A DNA stretch of 64,000 bases. Origin: Xanthobacter sp. YC-JY1 (lineage in GTDB: Bacteria; Pseudomonadota; Alphaproteobacteria; Rhizobiales; Xanthobacteraceae). The stretch is from the NCBI RefSeq assembly GCF_021730305.1, contig NZ_CP032674.1, forward strand, positions 4,821,001 to 4,885,000, read 5' to 3'. This document shows, piece by piece, positions 28,821 to 38,713 of the stretch; position 1 is the stretch's first letter; every line of letters begins with the position of its first letter. The translations under genes were made by a program, and so were the position numbers. The notes below the pieces were generated by a model. The model did not search any database and was not told the DNA's origin. It saw nothing but the letters and a program-made list of their open reading frames with translations.

Positions 28821-30082
28821 GCCCCGGGGCAAAGCCGGCGCCGGCGAAGCGTTTCAGCCTACGGCCGGGGCTGGTGTGGGCGCATCGCATCCTCGGCCTG
28901 TCCACCGCGCTGTTCCTGGTGATCGCCGGGCTGACCGGCAGCATCCTCGCCTTCCACCACGAACTGGACGAGTGGCTGAACCCCTCCGCCTACCGCGCCA
29001 CCGCGTTGGGCACGCCGCTGTCGCCGGACGCCTTGGCCCGGGCGGTGGAGGCCGGCCATCCCGACTTTCGTGTCTGGTACCTGTCGCTGCCCCACGAAGC
29101 CGGCGAGGCGGCGGAGGTCGCAGCTCTCGGCCGCATCGATCCGGCCACGGGCGAGCCGGTGCCGATCCCGGCGGATACCTTCCTGGTGGATCCGGTGAGC
29201 GGCGAGGTGCTGGCGGCGCGCCTGTGGGGCGCGTGCTGCTTCTCCGCGCTCAAGATCATGCCCTTCCTCTATGAGCTGCACCACAATCTGAGCCTGCCCG
29301 GCATCTATGGCACGCTGCTCATGGGCGGGGTGGCGCTGCTCTGGCTGGTGGACGGCTTCGTCGGCTTCGCGCTGACCCTGCCGCGCGGGCGGCCGTTCCT
29401 CACCAAATGGCGATCCGCCTTCACCATCAAGGGCGGCAGCGCCTTCCGCCTCAATATCGACCTGCACCGGGCGGCCGGGCTCTGGCTGTTCGTGGTGCTG
29501 ATCGCCCTCGCGCTCTCCTCCGTGGCGATGAACCTGCGGCAGGAGGTGGTGGAGCCGGTGGTGGGCCTCGTCTCGAAGCTCACGCCCACGCCCTTCTCCG
29601 GCGGACCGCTGGCGCCCCTGCGCGAGCGCACCCTCTCCTTCGATACCGTGCTGGAGGCGGGGCTGAAGGAGGCGCGCGGACGGGGCTGGCAGGAGCCGGC
29701 GGGCGAGATCTTCTACTCGCCCCATTATGGGGTGTTCGGCGTCGCCTTCGGCGATCACGACGACCCCATGGACAGGCGCTGGCTCTATTTCGACGGTGCC
29801 ACCGGGGCTTTCCGCAGTGCCAGCCTGCCGGGCGTGGGCACGGCCGGGGATGTCTTCATCCAGCTCCAGTTCCCCATCCATTCGGGCCGCGTCTTCGGCC
29901 TGACGGGGCGCATCATCATCGCCGTGATGGGCGTGGTGATCGCCGGCCTCGCCATCACCGGCGTCGCGGTGTGGTGGATGAAGCGCAAGGGACGCGTGGG
30001 CCGGAAGGGAAAGGCGCGGACGGCGCAGGCGGGAACGGGGAAAGAGCCCCGCGCCCGGGCCAAGGCGATGCCGGCGGAGTGA
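28817..30082 (+). CDS. PepSY-associated membrane protein, probable siderophore-iron reductase (PiuB/FegB-like)
   Basis: A 421-residue inner-membrane protein with four main membrane helices: LSTALFLVIAGLTGSILAF, GTLLMGGVALLWLVDGFVGF, LWLFVVLIALALSSVAM and IIIAVMGVVIAGLAITGVAVW. Two PepSY-like periplasmic regions lie between them. Conserved histidines at the helix ends (WAHRILG, LHHNLSL, DLHRAAGLW, PIHSGRVFG) fit the haem-binding pattern of FegB/PiuB proteins. GTG 28817 overlaps the receptor stop, so it is translated with it. The likely role is reduction and release of iron from the imported ferric siderophore (inference). The C-terminal 40 residues are basic. Confidence 0.87.
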   Translation: MSPGAKPAPAKRFSLRPGLVWAHRILGLSTALFLVIAGLTGSILAFHHELDEWLNPSAYRATALGTPLSPDALARAVEAGHPDFRVWYLSLPHEAGEAAEVAALGRIDPATGEPVPIPADTFLVDPVSGEVLAARLWGACCFSALKIMPFLYELHHNLSLPGIYGTLLMGGVALLWLVDGFVGFALTLPRGRPFLTKWRSAFTIKGGSAFRLNIDLHRAAGLWLFVVLIALALSSVAMNLRQEVVEPVVGLVSKLTPTPFSGGPLAPLRERTLSFDTVLEAGLKEARGRGWQEPAGEIFYSPHYGVFGVAFGDHDDPMDRRWLYFDGATGAFRSASLPGVGTAGDVFIQLQFPIHSGRVFGLTGRIIIAVMGVVIAGLAITGVAVWWMKRKGRVGRKGKARTAQAGTGKEPRARAKAMPAE

Positions 30083-30091
30083 GGCTCAGCC

Positions 30092-31897
30092 TCACTCGTC
30101 CATCTTCAGCGCGGCGATGAAGGCTTCCTGCGGAATCTCCACCTTGCCGAACTGGCGCATCTTCTTCTTGCCTTCCTTCTGCTTGTCCAGAAGCTTGCGC
30201 TTGCGCGTGATGTCGCCGCCGTAGCACTTGGCGGTCACGTCCTTGCGCAGGGCCTTGATGGTCTCGCGGGCAATGATCTTGGCGCCGATGGCGGCCTGGA
30301 TGGGGATGTTGAACAGATGCTGGGGGATGAGATCCTTCAGCTTCTCGCACATCACCCGGCCGCGCGCCTCGGCCCGCGTGCGGTGGACCAGCATGGAGAG
30401 GGCGTCCACCGGCTCGGCATTGACGAGGATGGACATCTTCACGAGGTCGCCGGGGCGGTATTCGGTGATCTGGTAGTCGAACGAGGCGTAGCCCTTGGAG
30501 ATGGACTTCAGCCGGTCGTAGAAATCGAACACCACCTCGTTGAGCGGCAGGTCATAGGTGACCATGGCGCGCGCGCCGACATAGGTCAGCTCGATCTGGT
30601 TGCCGCGCCGGTCCTGGCAGAGCTTCAGCACGGAGCCGAGATAATCGTCCGGGGTGAGGATGGTGGCGCGAATCCACGGCTCGTGGATCTCCTCGATCTT
30701 CACCACGTCCGGCATGTCGGCCGGGTTGTGCAAATCGATGGTCGTGCCGTCCGTCATCTCGATCTGGTAGATGACCGAGGGGGCGGTGGCGATGAGGTCG
30801 AGATTGAACTCGCGCTCCAGCCGCTCCTGGATGATCTCCAGGTGCAGGAGCCCGAGGAAGCCGCAGCGGAAGCCGAAGCCCAGCGCGGCGGAGGTCTCCA
30901 TCTCGAAGGAGAAGCTGGCGTCGTTGAGGCGCAGCTTGCCCATGGCGGCGCGCAGATCCTCGAACTGGGCCGCGTCCACCGGGAACAGGCCGCAGAACAC
31001 CACCGGCTGGGCCGGCTTGAAGCCCGGCAGGGCGGCGTCGGTCTGGCGCTTGTCCTCGGTGATGGTGTCGCCGACGCGGGTGTCCGCCACTTCCTTGATG
31101 GAGCCGGTGAGAAAGCCGATCTCGCCCGGGCCCAGCTCGCTCATCACCACCATCTTGGGGGTGAACACGCCCACGCGGTCCACGTCATAGACGGCGCCGG
31201 AGCCCATCATCTTGATGCGCTGGCCCTTCTTGAGCACGCCGTCGACGATGCGCACCAGCACGACCACGCCGAGATAGGTGTCGTACCAGCTGTCCACCAG
31301 CAGCGCCTTCAGCGGCGCCTCGCGGTCGCCCATGGGCGGCGGCAGGCGGGTGACGATGGCTTCCAGCACCTGATCGACGTTGAGGCCGGTCTTGGCGGAG
31401 ATGCCGATGGCGTCGGAGGCGTCGAGGCCGATCACGTCCTCGATCTGCGCCTTCACCTTCTCCGGCTCGGCGGCGGGCAGGTCCACCTTATTGAGGACCG
31501 GCACGATGTCGTGGTTGTTGTCGATGGCCTGGTAGACGTTGGCCAGCGTCTGCGCCTCCACGCCCTGGGAGGCGTCCACCACCAGGAGCGAACCCTCCAC
31601 GGCGGCAAGCGAACGGTTCACCTCATAGGCGAAGTCCACATGGCCGGGGGTGTCGATGAGGTTGAGGACGTAGGTCTCGCCGTCCAGCGCCTTGTAGGAG
31701 AGGCGCACCGTCTGGGCCTTGATGGTGATGCCGCGCTCGCGCTCGATATCCATGTTGTCGAGCACCTGCTCCGTCATCTCGCGCTCGGAGAGCCCGCCGG
31801 TCATCTGGATCAGGCGGTCGGCGAGGGTCGACTTCCCGTGGTCGATATGGGCGACGATGGAGAAGTTGCGGATGTGCTTCTGGGCGGTGGCGGTCAT
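30092..31897 (-). CDS. lepA: Elongation factor 4 (LepA), ribosome back-translocase
   Basis: A 601-residue translational GTPase. G1 is [14 protein letters not shown] near the start; the switch region has [16 protein letters not shown]3 is [12 protein letters not shown] and G4 NKVDLP. The C-terminal LepA-specific domain ends in [20 protein letters not shown], a near-universal LepA signature. The start chosen ([19 protein letters not shown]) drops 11 poorly supported residues. It converges with the PepSY gene nine bases away. Confidence 0.97.
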   Translation of the reverse strand: MTATAQKHIRNFSIVAHIDHGKSTLADRLIQMTGGLSEREMTEQVLDNMDIERERGITIKAQTVRLSYKALDGETYVLNLIDTPGHVDFAYEVNRSLAAVEGSLLVVDASQGVEAQTLANVYQAIDNNHDIVPVLNKVDLPAAEPEKVKAQIEDVIGLDASDAIGISAKTGLNVDQVLEAIVTRLPPPMGDREAPLKALLVDSWYDTYLGVVVLVRIVDGVLKKGQRIKMMGSGAVYDVDRVGVFTPKMVVMSELGPGEIGFLTGSIKEVADTRVGDTITEDKRQTDAALPGFKPAQPVVFCGLFPVDAAQFEDLRAAMGKLRLNDASFSFEMETSAALGFGFRCGFLGLLHLEIIQERLEREFNLDLIATAPSVIYQIEMTDGTTIDLHNPADMPDVVKIEEIHEPWIRATILTPDDYLGSVLKLCQDRRGNQIELTYVGARAMVTYDLPLNEVVFDFYDRLKSISKGYASFDYQITEYRPGDLVKMSILVNAEPVDALSMLVHRTRAEARGRVMCEKLKDLIPQHLFNIPIQAAIGAKIIARETIKALRKDVTAKCYGGDITRKRKLLDKQKEGKKKMRQFGKVEIPQEAFIAALKMDE

Positions 31898-32304
31898 CCG
31901 GGCCGCATAGCATCGGCGCGGGGCGGCCACAAGGCGAAGGCTGATCGAGGGGCCGATGCAAGGGGACTCTCGGGGGCCTCTCTCCCCTTCGCCGCACCGC
32001 CGTGAAGACCGGAACCGGCGTCCTCATCCGCCGTGGGAGAGCCATACCATCCGCTAGCGCCCCCTCTCCCTTGAAGCCGGCGATTGCCGGCTTCAAACTC
32101 CACGAGCCAAACTCGGCAACAGCCGAGTTTGGGCGGGAGAGGGCCGGGGTGAGGGGTATGCCTCTCCGGTTGCCGCGTCCTGCGAGGACCGGCGCCAGCC
32201 CCCTCATCCGCCGCGCGGCATACGCCGCGCGCCATCTTCTCCCGAGAGGGGAGAAGGGAAAGGCCTCGGCGGCGGGTCTTCAGGCTTCAAGAAAAAACCT
32301 GCGC
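31898..32304. repeat. Gene-free region with compound nested palindrome
   Basis: About 400 bases between lepA and the hemY-like gene. At 32062-32143, outer arms CCCTCTCCC / GGGAGAGGG enclose two perfect 11-bp hairpins, TTGAAGCCGGC-GATT-GCCGGCTTCAA (32071-32096) and CCAAACTCGGC-AACA-GCCGAGTTTGG (32107-32132). The flanks match the short form at 22111-22152, so the two hairpins look inserted between its TTG and CGGGAG. A reversed partner with CTTCTCCC...GGGAGAAGGG follows to 32267. No gene is seen. Confidence 0.75.
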
Positions 32305-34083
32305 TCAGAGCCCCATAAGGCGGCGGGACTTGGAACTGGGGTCCGGCTCCTCCGTCGCGTCCGCCTCGGGGCCGGGATCATCCGGCAAGGGCGGCAAGGC
32401 GACGATGGCGTCGGCCTTCTTTCCAGTCTCGGGCTTTCCGTTCTGCCGCGACCGGCCGCGGGCGTCCGCGCCATTGCCGGCGGGCGGGGCGAGGATGACC
32501 GGCACCGGCTCCGCGGCCTTGGGTTCGGGACCCTTGGGCTCGGGCGCCTTCGCTGCGACGGTCGCGACAGGCGCGGGCGCCTCGACGACGACCACCGGCG
32601 CCCCGGCAGCCACAGCTTCGGCCGAAGCGGCCGGCGCGGACTCGGCCGGCTTGGGCTCCGCAGCCTTGAGCTCGGCCAGTTTCTTCTCGGCGAGCTTCTG
32701 CTCCGCGATCTTCTTCTCGGCGACCTTGGCTTCCTCGCTGGCGCGCACGGCGGCAATCGCCGCCTTCACCCGCTCCGCCTCGTGCTCCAGGATCGGGGTC
32801 GCGGAGACGCCGGGCGGCACCTCCCACACGAAGGCATCGAGCCGGCCGGACACCGGCGAGACCGGCGCCCAGCGGTCAGAGACCACGCCATCGGCGATCC
32901 AGGCGGGATCGCGATTGGCGCGCACCGCGCGGGCGGTCCACTCGCGCGCCTTGCCGATATCTGCGTGCTCGGCCGCTTCCAGTTCCGCCATCAGCAGGCA
33001 GACGCGCTGGCTGGGATCGTCCAGCAGCGGCTCCAGCACGAGGCGGGCCTGGCGGAACTCCTGCGCATCGATGGCGGCGCGGGCAAGCGCGATGGCGCTT
33101 TCCCGCTGGGACGGCGCCCGGTTGGCGAGGGTTCGGATGCGCTTCAGCCGGTCGAGGGCTGCATCGCCGGGGCGCAGATAGGCCTCCACGTCGGCGAGTT
33201 CCGGATGCGGGTTGGCGGCGAACGCCGTCTCGACGATTTTCGCCGCCTTGCGCAGCTCTCCGGCGGCGCCCAGCAGGCGGCCGGCGCAGGCGGCGGCGGG
33301 CACGAGGGTGGGCGCGAGGCGCACCGCCTCCACCGCCTTCTCGCGGGCGACCAGCGGGTCGGTCTGTTCCAGCGCGATGGCCTCGGCGGCGAGCAGCACG
33401 GCGCGGCGGCGCTTGTACTGCGCCTTGTCGATGCCCTTCTGCGCCATCTGGCGTTCGAGCACCGCGCGGGCGCCAGCATAATCCCCGGCGGAGCAGCGCG
33501 CCTCGATCACCGCATCGGCGGCCCAGCCGAGCGTCGGGGCGGCCGAGGCGGCCTCCTCGGCGATGGCATAGGCGGCGGCCTTGTCGCCGGCCTTGCGGGC
33601 TTCCATGTGCAGCCCGCGCAGGCCGAGGAGGCGGGTGGAGGGATCGTCCACCATGGCGCGGAAGGCGGCGATGGCCACTTCCGGCTTGCCGTCGAGCTGG
33701 GCGGCCTGGGCGGTGAGGAGATGGGTGAGCGGCTCGTGCGGCAGGAGCCGCGCCGCGTCATGGCGCGCCTGACGCACGGCGGCATTGTCGCCGATGCCCA
33801 CCGCGAGCAGGCCGCGCGACACCGCCTGCCAGCCCTTCTCGCGCTTGCGACGGCGGGAGAAGGCGGCGATCAGCTTGGGCGAGCGCACGAGCAGCGACAG
33901 CAGCCGCCAGAGCAGCAGCAGCACGCCGGAGACGACCGCGATGACGGCGAGGGCCACCGGCACGGTGGTCTCCACCCGCCAGCCCTCCCACACCACGGCG
34001 ATCTCGCCCGGCCGGTCGGCGAGCCAGGAGACGCCGAAGGCGGCAGCGGCGAGGAGGATGAGGAGCAGGACGAGGCGGATCAC
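32305..34083 (-). CDS. HemY-like tetratricopeptide inner-membrane protein
   Basis: A 592-residue protein of the COG3898/HemY N-terminal family. Two membrane helices at the N-terminus (LVLLLILLAAAAFGVSWLA and VALAVIAVVSGVLLLLWRLL) anchor a long helical, TPR-like domain (about 85-410). The C-terminal 170 residues are low-complexity Ala/Glu/Lys/Pro. It overlaps the upstream mitofilin-like gene by four bases and completes a hemC-hemD-mitofilin-hemY order typical of Hyphomicrobiales. HemY is implicated in late tetrapyrrole synthesis or its membrane organisation, though no enzymatic residue can be pointed to. Confidence 0.85.
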   Translation of the reverse strand: MIRLVLLLILLAAAAFGVSWLADRPGEIAVVWEGWRVETTVPVALAVIAVVSGVLLLLWRLLSLLVRSPKLIAAFSRRRKREKGWQAVSRGLLAVGIGDNAAVRQARHDAARLLPHEPLTHLLTAQAAQLDGKPEVAIAAFRAMVDDPSTRLLGLRGLHMEARKAGDKAAAYAIAEEAASAAPTLGWAADAVIEARCSAGDYAGARAVLERQMAQKGIDKAQYKRRRAVLLAAEAIALEQTDPLVAREKAVEAVRLAPTLVPAAACAGRLLGAAGELRKAAKIVETAFAANPHPELADVEAYLRPGDAALDRLKRIRTLANRAPSQRESAIALARAAIDAQEFRQARLVLEPLLDDPSQRVCLLMAELEAAEHADIGKAREWTARAVRANRDPAWIADGVVSDRWAPVSPVSGRLDAFVWEVPPGVSATPILEHEAERVKAAIAAVRASEEAKVAEKKIAEQKLAEKKLAELKAAEPKPAESAPAASAEAVAAGAPVVVVEAPAPVATVAAKAPEPKGPEPKAAEPVPVILAPPAGNGADARGRSRQNGKPETGKKADAIVALPPLPDDPGPEADATEEPDPSSKSRRLMGL

Positions 34084-35627
34084 GGCACCTTCCCCGAAAT
34101 GGCGGCCAGCTGCTGCTGGAAGAGAGTTCCGGCGGCACGCACCGCGGCGGCCCGCGCCTCGATGTCGCGGAGAACGGCGAGGCGCTGCTGCACGCTTTCG
34201 GGCAGCTGCTTCAGCGTCTTCAGGGCCTCGTCGAGCTGGCCGGCGCGCACCTGGGTGACGGCGGTGGCGATGAGCCCTTCCGAATCCACCGAGCCGGGGC
34301 CGGTGGCGGGGCGCACCTTCACGAGGCTTTCGGCCGAGGACATCAGGCGGTCCACCAGCGAGGCCCTGGCATCGCTCGGGGCGGGGGCGGCGGCGCCGAG
34401 CGCGGCGGCCCCTTCCTGCGCGAGGCGGGCGGCGAGCGCAGCGGAGGGCGCGAAGCCCTTCTCCGCCGCCGCGGCGAAGGCGTCGAGCTGGCCGGCATTG
34501 GCGCCGAGCGTGGCGCGGGCGGCGGCGAGTTCGGCGGCGAAGGGGCGGCCGGAGACCACCGCATCGCGGAAGGCGGCGACCACCACGAGGCTGGACGCCG
34601 TGCGGTTGAACTGGGTGGCGGCGGCGCTCGCCTCCTCGATCTGCTTCTTCAGAGCGTCGAAGCGCGGGCCGATGGCCTCGGCCTGCTTCTCCAGCCCCTG
34701 CACCTGCGGCCCGAGGGCCTGGGTCTGGGTGGCGAGGGCCTGCACCTGCGGAGCGAGCGACTGGGTGGCGCCGATGAGCGCCTGCACCTGCGGGGCCAGA
34801 GCCTCGACCTTAGGAGCCAGAGCCTCCACCTTGGCACCGGCCTCGCGGGTTCCGGTGGTGGCGGCGGCGACCGCCGTGCGCAGGGCGCTGTCGCTGCCCT
34901 TCAGCGCATCCACGTCGCGGCGCAAGGCGGCCAGCGCCTCGCGGCCCTGCTCGGCGGCGGTCTTGAGATCGTCCACGCTTTTCACAAGCGCCGGCGGGAT
35001 GGCCGGAGCTGCCGAGGCAGCGGACGGCGCGGCAGCGGGCGCGGTCTTCAGCCCGGCGAGGGCGTCCTGCACGGCCTTGAGCGCGGCCTCGTCGCGATCG
35101 AGCCGCTCGGAGAGGGCGGCGATGGCCCGGGGATCGACGGCGGGCCGGGCCTCCAGCGCGGCGATGCGCGACTGCAGCGGCGACAGATCGACCTTCGGCG
35201 CGGCCACCGGGGCCGGGGGATAAAGGATGGGCAGGGCGTACCACAGCCCGCCGGCCGCCGCGCCACCGCCGATAAGGCCGGCGATCAGCGCCGCGAACAC
35301 GGTGCCGCCGCCGCCCTTGCGGGGTGCTTCCGGAGCCGAATGCGGCGGGGGCGGGGGGTCGGCCGGCGTGTCGCCGTCCTGCCGCACCTCGGTCTCGGCC
35401 ACCTGCTCGGCGCTCTTCTCGGGGGCGTCAGTGCCGACGGAAGCGTCGGCCAAAGCGGGGGCCGCCACGGGCTCTTCAGCCGGCGTGCCGGACGCGGCCG
35501 GCTCGGACGTAACCGGCGCGCGGGCGATTTCCTGCGCCTTCAGGTCGAGGGTGGGCGGGGTGCGGGGCGGTCGGGAGGAGAAGTTCTCCGCCTTCGGATC
35601 GTCGCTCGCCGGCGTATTGGTGGCCAT
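34080..35627 (-). CDS. Mitofilin/Mic60-family inner-membrane protein
   Basis: A 515-residue protein. A disordered Pro/Ala-rich N-terminus (about 1-105) precedes one membrane helix (VFAALIAGLIGGGAAAGGLWY), then a long periplasmic coiled coil with repeated ALAPQVQAL-type heptads (about 260-330), and a C-terminal mitofilin signature domain (about 370-515). In alphaproteobacteria this Mic60 homologue is encoded beside hemY and shapes intracytoplasmic membranes by bridging to the outer membrane. The gene order here is the same. The stop overlaps the hemY-like start (ATGA). The Ala/Gln heptads are strongly repetitive at DNA level, so length may vary between strains. Confidence 0.85.
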   Translation of the reverse strand: MATNTPASDDPKAENFSSRPPRTPPTLDLKAQEIARAPVTSEPAASGTPAEEPVAAPALADASVGTDAPEKSAEQVAETEVRQDGDTPADPPPPPHSAPEAPRKGGGGTVFAALIAGLIGGGAAAGGLWYALPILYPPAPVAAPKVDLSPLQSRIAALEARPAVDPRAIAALSERLDRDEAALKAVQDALAGLKTAPAAAPSAASAAPAIPPALVKSVDDLKTAAEQGREALAALRRDVDALKGSDSALRTAVAAATTGTREAGAKVEALAPKVEALAPQVQALIGATQSLAPQVQALATQTQALGPQVQGLEKQAEAIGPRFDALKKQIEEASAAATQFNRTASSLVVVAAFRDAVVSGRPFAAELAAARATLGANAGQLDAFAAAAEKGFAPSAALAARLAQEGAAALGAAAPAPSDARASLVDRLMSSAESLVKVRPATGPGSVDSEGLIATAVTQVRAGQLDEALKTLKQLPESVQQRLAVLRDIEARAAAVRAAGTLFQQQLAAISGKVP

Positions 35628-35737
35628 CGGCGTCGCTCGTGCCTCCCTATTGGGTTCGGACCCGTCTTCGGGACCGGGATAGACCGGCCGGGGCCGGGCC
35701 GCAACCGCGGCGCCCGCCCCCGTCCCTCACAGCCGCG

Positions 35738-36436
35738 TCACAGCAGCGCGAACAATGCGTCCTCATTGGGCGCGGCGGCGACTTCCACCGCCAGACCCTT
35801 GCGAACGAACGGCTCGGCCACCTGCTCGGACAGGCACAGTTCCCTCACACCGGTCAACGCGTCGTTAAGCCCCGCGCCTTCGACGCACCTGAGCAGCGTC
35901 TTCACCGTTCGCTGGGAGAAGTGCAGCGCGGCCTTAACGGTTCCGCTCGCCAGCGCCGCACGTGCCTCCTCGCTCAGCGCGTCGGCCGGTTCCGCGGCGT
36001 AAACGATGGCGAGGTCGAGCGAGATGCCGGGGGCGGCGAGCAGGCCGGCGAGATCCGCGGCGCGGTCCTCCCCCGCCGGGTTCAGCACCCGCGCGCCGGA
36101 CGGGAGCACCGCCGCGATGCGCCCGGCCAGCGCCGAGGCGTCGCCGTCGCAATCGGTCACCTGGGCGAAGCCGATGGCGCGGGCCTCCTTGGCCGTGCGC
36201 GGCCCCACCGCGAAGGCCGGCAGATGCAGGAAGCGCTTGCCGTCGGGATGGGCGGCGAAGGCGGTCACCCCGTTGATGGAGGTAAAGGCCACCGCATCGA
36301 ACGGGCGATCCGGCAACGGTGTCGTGGTGGGGGCGATCCGCAGCATGGGATCGACGATCACGTCATGCCCCAGCGCCCGAAGACGCTTGGCGGTCTGGTT
36401 CGCCGCAGGCAGCGGCCGAGTGACGAGAACATGCAT
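35738..36436 (-). CDS. hemD: Uroporphyrinogen-III synthase
   Basis: A 232-residue HemD. The start at 36436 gives MHVLVTRPLPAANQTAKRL, the typical N-terminus; the 86-residue extension is discarded. Two alternating alpha/beta domains are evident with FDAVAFTSINGVTAFAA, FAVGPRTAKEARAIGF and ALHFSQRTVKTLLRCV. It cyclises hydroxymethylbilane to uroporphyrinogen III. HemD is weakly conserved in general, but position after hemC supports the call. Gap to hemC is 139 bases, to the mitofilin gene 110. Confidence 0.9.
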   Translation of the reverse strand: MHVLVTRPLPAANQTAKRLRALGHDVIVDPMLRIAPTTTPLPDRPFDAVAFTSINGVTAFAAHPDGKRFLHLPAFAVGPRTAKEARAIGFAQVTDCDGDASALAGRIAAVLPSGARVLNPAGEDRAADLAGLLAAPGISLDLAIVYAAEPADALSEEARAALASGTVKAALHFSQRTVKTLLRCVEGAGLNDALTGVRELCLSEQVAEPFVRKGLAVEVAAAPNEDALFALL

Positions 36437-36575
36437 GGGCAAAATCAATCGAGCGGAAGAACGGGGCAGAACAACGGCCGACGCGACCCGTGCCGCGCCG
36501 AAAAACACCGGACGCGGCAGCAGCCGCGCCCGAAACCCGAAATGCGGCGCGACCCGAAACGGCCACGCCGGAAAC

Positions 36576-37520
36576 TCACAATCCCAACGCCCTGGCCGGG
36601 GCGCTGGCGCGCAGCTCGGTGCCGAGCGCCGTGCCCAGCGCCGCCGCGTCCGCGATGGGGGCGGCGCCGGAGGCCTCCGCCGCGTCCGCGCCATCGGGCG
36701 TCATGACGAGGCCGGAGAGGCGCACCTGATCGCCGTCCACCTTGGCAAGCCCGGCGATGGGGGTGCGGCAGGAGCCGTCGAGCGCGGTGAGGAAGGCCCG
36801 CTCGGCGGCAAGGGCGATGCCGGTGTCACGGCAGGCGATGGCGGCGATGGCGGCATTGGTGGCGGGGTCATGCACGCGGCATTCGATGGCCACGGCCCCC
36901 TGCCCCACCGCCGGCAGGAATTCCGATGTGGCCAGCACCGCGCTCGCCACCTCGGCGAGGCCGAGCCGCGTGAGGCCGGCGAGGGCGAGGAGCGTGCCGT
37001 CGAAATCCCCGTCCCTCACCCGCGCAAGGCGGGTGTGCACATTGCCGCGCAGCAATTCGACCTTCAGGTCCGGCCGCAGGCGCCGCAATTGCGCCTCGCG
37101 TCGGAGCGAGGCGGTGCCGACCCGCGCGCCGGCCGGCAGATCGGCGAGGCCGGCGCCGGATTTCAGGATCAGCGCGTCGCGCACATCGGCGCGCGGCAGG
37201 TAGCCGGCGAGGTGCAGGCCCTCGGGCAGGTAGGTGGCGACATCCTTGGCGGAATGCACGGCGAGGTCCACGCGGCCATCCAGCAGCGCTTCCTCAAGCT
37301 CCTTGGTGAAGAGCCCCTTGCCGCCGGCCTCGGACAGTGCCCGGTCCTGAATCTGGTCGCCGGTGGTGCGGATGACCTCGACGGCGACCTCGGCCGGCGC
37401 GACGTTCAGCGCCGTGGCGAGAGCCGCCTGCACCGCGTGGGCCTGCCACAGAGCGAGCGGGCTGCCACGGGTGCCGATGCGCAAGATTGGAGGCGCGACA
37501 GGGGATTTTCCGCCGGACAT
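36576..37520 (-). CDS. hemC: Hydroxymethylbilane synthase (porphobilinogen deaminase)
   Basis: A 314-residue HemC. It begins MSGGKSPVAPPILRIGTRGS and has SPLALWQAHAVQ, DLAVHSAKDVATYLPEGL, GTASLRREAQLRRLRPDL and the dipyrromethane-cofactor cysteine in LDGSCRTPIAG. It polymerises four porphobilinogen units. The start at 37520 follows GGAAG six bases upstream. Divergent from tsaD across a gap of about 119 bases, the common arrangement in alphaproteobacteria. Confidence 0.96.
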   Translation of the reverse strand: MSGGKSPVAPPILRIGTRGSPLALWQAHAVQAALATALNVAPAEVAVEVIRTTGDQIQDRALSEAGGKGLFTKELEEALLDGRVDLAVHSAKDVATYLPEGLHLAGYLPRADVRDALILKSGAGLADLPAGARVGTASLRREAQLRRLRPDLKVELLRGNVHTRLARVRDGDFDGTLLALAGLTRLGLAEVASAVLATSEFLPAVGQGAVAIECRVHDPATNAAIAAIACRDTGIALAAERAFLTALDGSCRTPIAGLAKVDGDQVRLSGLVMTPDGADAAEASGAAPIADAAALGTALGTELRASAPARALGL

Positions 37521-37639
37521 TTCTTCCAATTTCGTATTCTCGTTCAGGGATGCGTAGAATGCGCGAGGGATTCGAAACGGGATAGGCGGCGTTGCGGCGC
37601 AGCGCAATGGCGGCGCGCAAGGCTCTGGAGGATCAAGGT

Positions 37640-38710
37640 TTGCCCGATCTCATGGTGCTCGGCATCGAGACCACGTGCGACGAGACGTCGGCCGCGGTGG
37701 TGACGCGCTCGCCCTCGGGCGCGTCGGACATCCGCTCCAACGTCATCCGCTCGCAGGTGGAAATCCATTCGCCCTATGGCGGCGTGGTGCCGGAGATCGC
37801 GGCCCGCGCCCATGTGGAGGTGCTGGACCATGTGATCGCCGAGGCCATGCGGCAGGCGAACGTGGATTATTCCGAGCTTTCCGGCATCGCCGCGGCGGCC
37901 GGCCCCGGCCTCATCGGCGGGGTCATCGTGGGCCTCACCACCGCCAAGGCCATTGCGCTGGCGGCCAAGAAGCCGCTGGTGGCGGTGAACCATCTGGAAG
38001 CCCACGCCCTCACCGCCCGCCTCACCGATGGCGTCGCCTTCCCCTATCTGCTCCTCCTCGTCTCGGGCGGCCACACCCAGCTTCTCGCCATCGAGGACGT
38101 GGGCAAATACACCCGCCTCGGCACCACTTTGGACGACGCGGTGGGCGAGGCCTTCGACAAGGTGGCGAAGATGCTGAGCCTGCCCTATCCGGGCGGCCCG
38201 CAGGTGGAGGAGCAGGCCAAGCACGGCTATTCCGCCCGCTTCGCCTTCCCGCGCCCGCTTCTGGGGCGGCGCGAGCCCGATTTCTCCCTTTCCGGCCTCA
38301 AGACGGCCGTGCGGCTGGAGGCGGACCGCCTCGCCCCGCTCTCGGACGAGGACGTGGCGGATCTGTGCGCCAGCTTCCAGGCGGCGGTGGTGGACCTCAT
38401 CGCCGATCGCGTGCGCGCCGGCGCCCGCGCCTTCCGCGACCGGCTGGGTCGCGGCCCCACCGCGCTGGTGGTGGCCGGCGGCGTCGCCGCCAATGGCATG
38501 ATCCGCGAAAGCCTCGCCAAGGTGGCGGCCGAGCTGAACACCCGCTTCGCCATGCCGGCGCCGGTGCTGTGCACCGACAACGGCGCCATGATCGCCTGGG
38601 CCGGGGCCGAGCGGCTCGCCCGGGGCATCCGTGACCGGCTCGACGTGAGCCCGCGCGCCCGCTGGCCGCTCGATCCGGCGGCCGCCGCCTCTGCCACCGC
38701 GCGGGCCTGA
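37640..38710 (+). CDS. tsaD: tRNA N6-threonylcarbamoyladenosine transferase TsaD
   Basis: About 356 residues. Transfers threonylcarbamoyl to A37 of ANN-decoding tRNAs with TsaB/TsaE. Seen: [15 protein letters not shown] at the N-terminus, metal-binding [21 protein letters not shown], and [11 protein letters not shown]. The start is uncertain: TTG 37640 has GGAGG eight bases upstream and leads to [16 protein letters not shown] 37607 and ATG 37652 are in frame but lack good sites. Four bases separate it from gpsA, so they form an operon. Confidence 0.95.
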   Translation: MPDLMVLGIETTCDETSAAVVTRSPSGASDIRSNVIRSQVEIHSPYGGVVPEIAARAHVEVLDHVIAEAMRQANVDYSELSGIAAAAGPGLIGGVIVGLTTAKAIALAAKKPLVAVNHLEAHALTARLTDGVAFPYLLLLVSGGHTQLLAIEDVGKYTRLGTTLDDAVGEAFDKVAKMLSLPYPGGPQVEEQAKHGYSARFAFPRPLLGRREPDFSLSGLKTAVRLEADRLAPLSDEDVADLCASFQAAVVDLIADRVRAGARAFRDRLGRGPTALVVAGGVAANGMIRESLAKVAAELNTRFAMPAPVLCTDNGAMIAWAGAERLARGIRDRLDVSPRARWPLDPAAAASATARA

Positions 38711-38713
38711 ACG

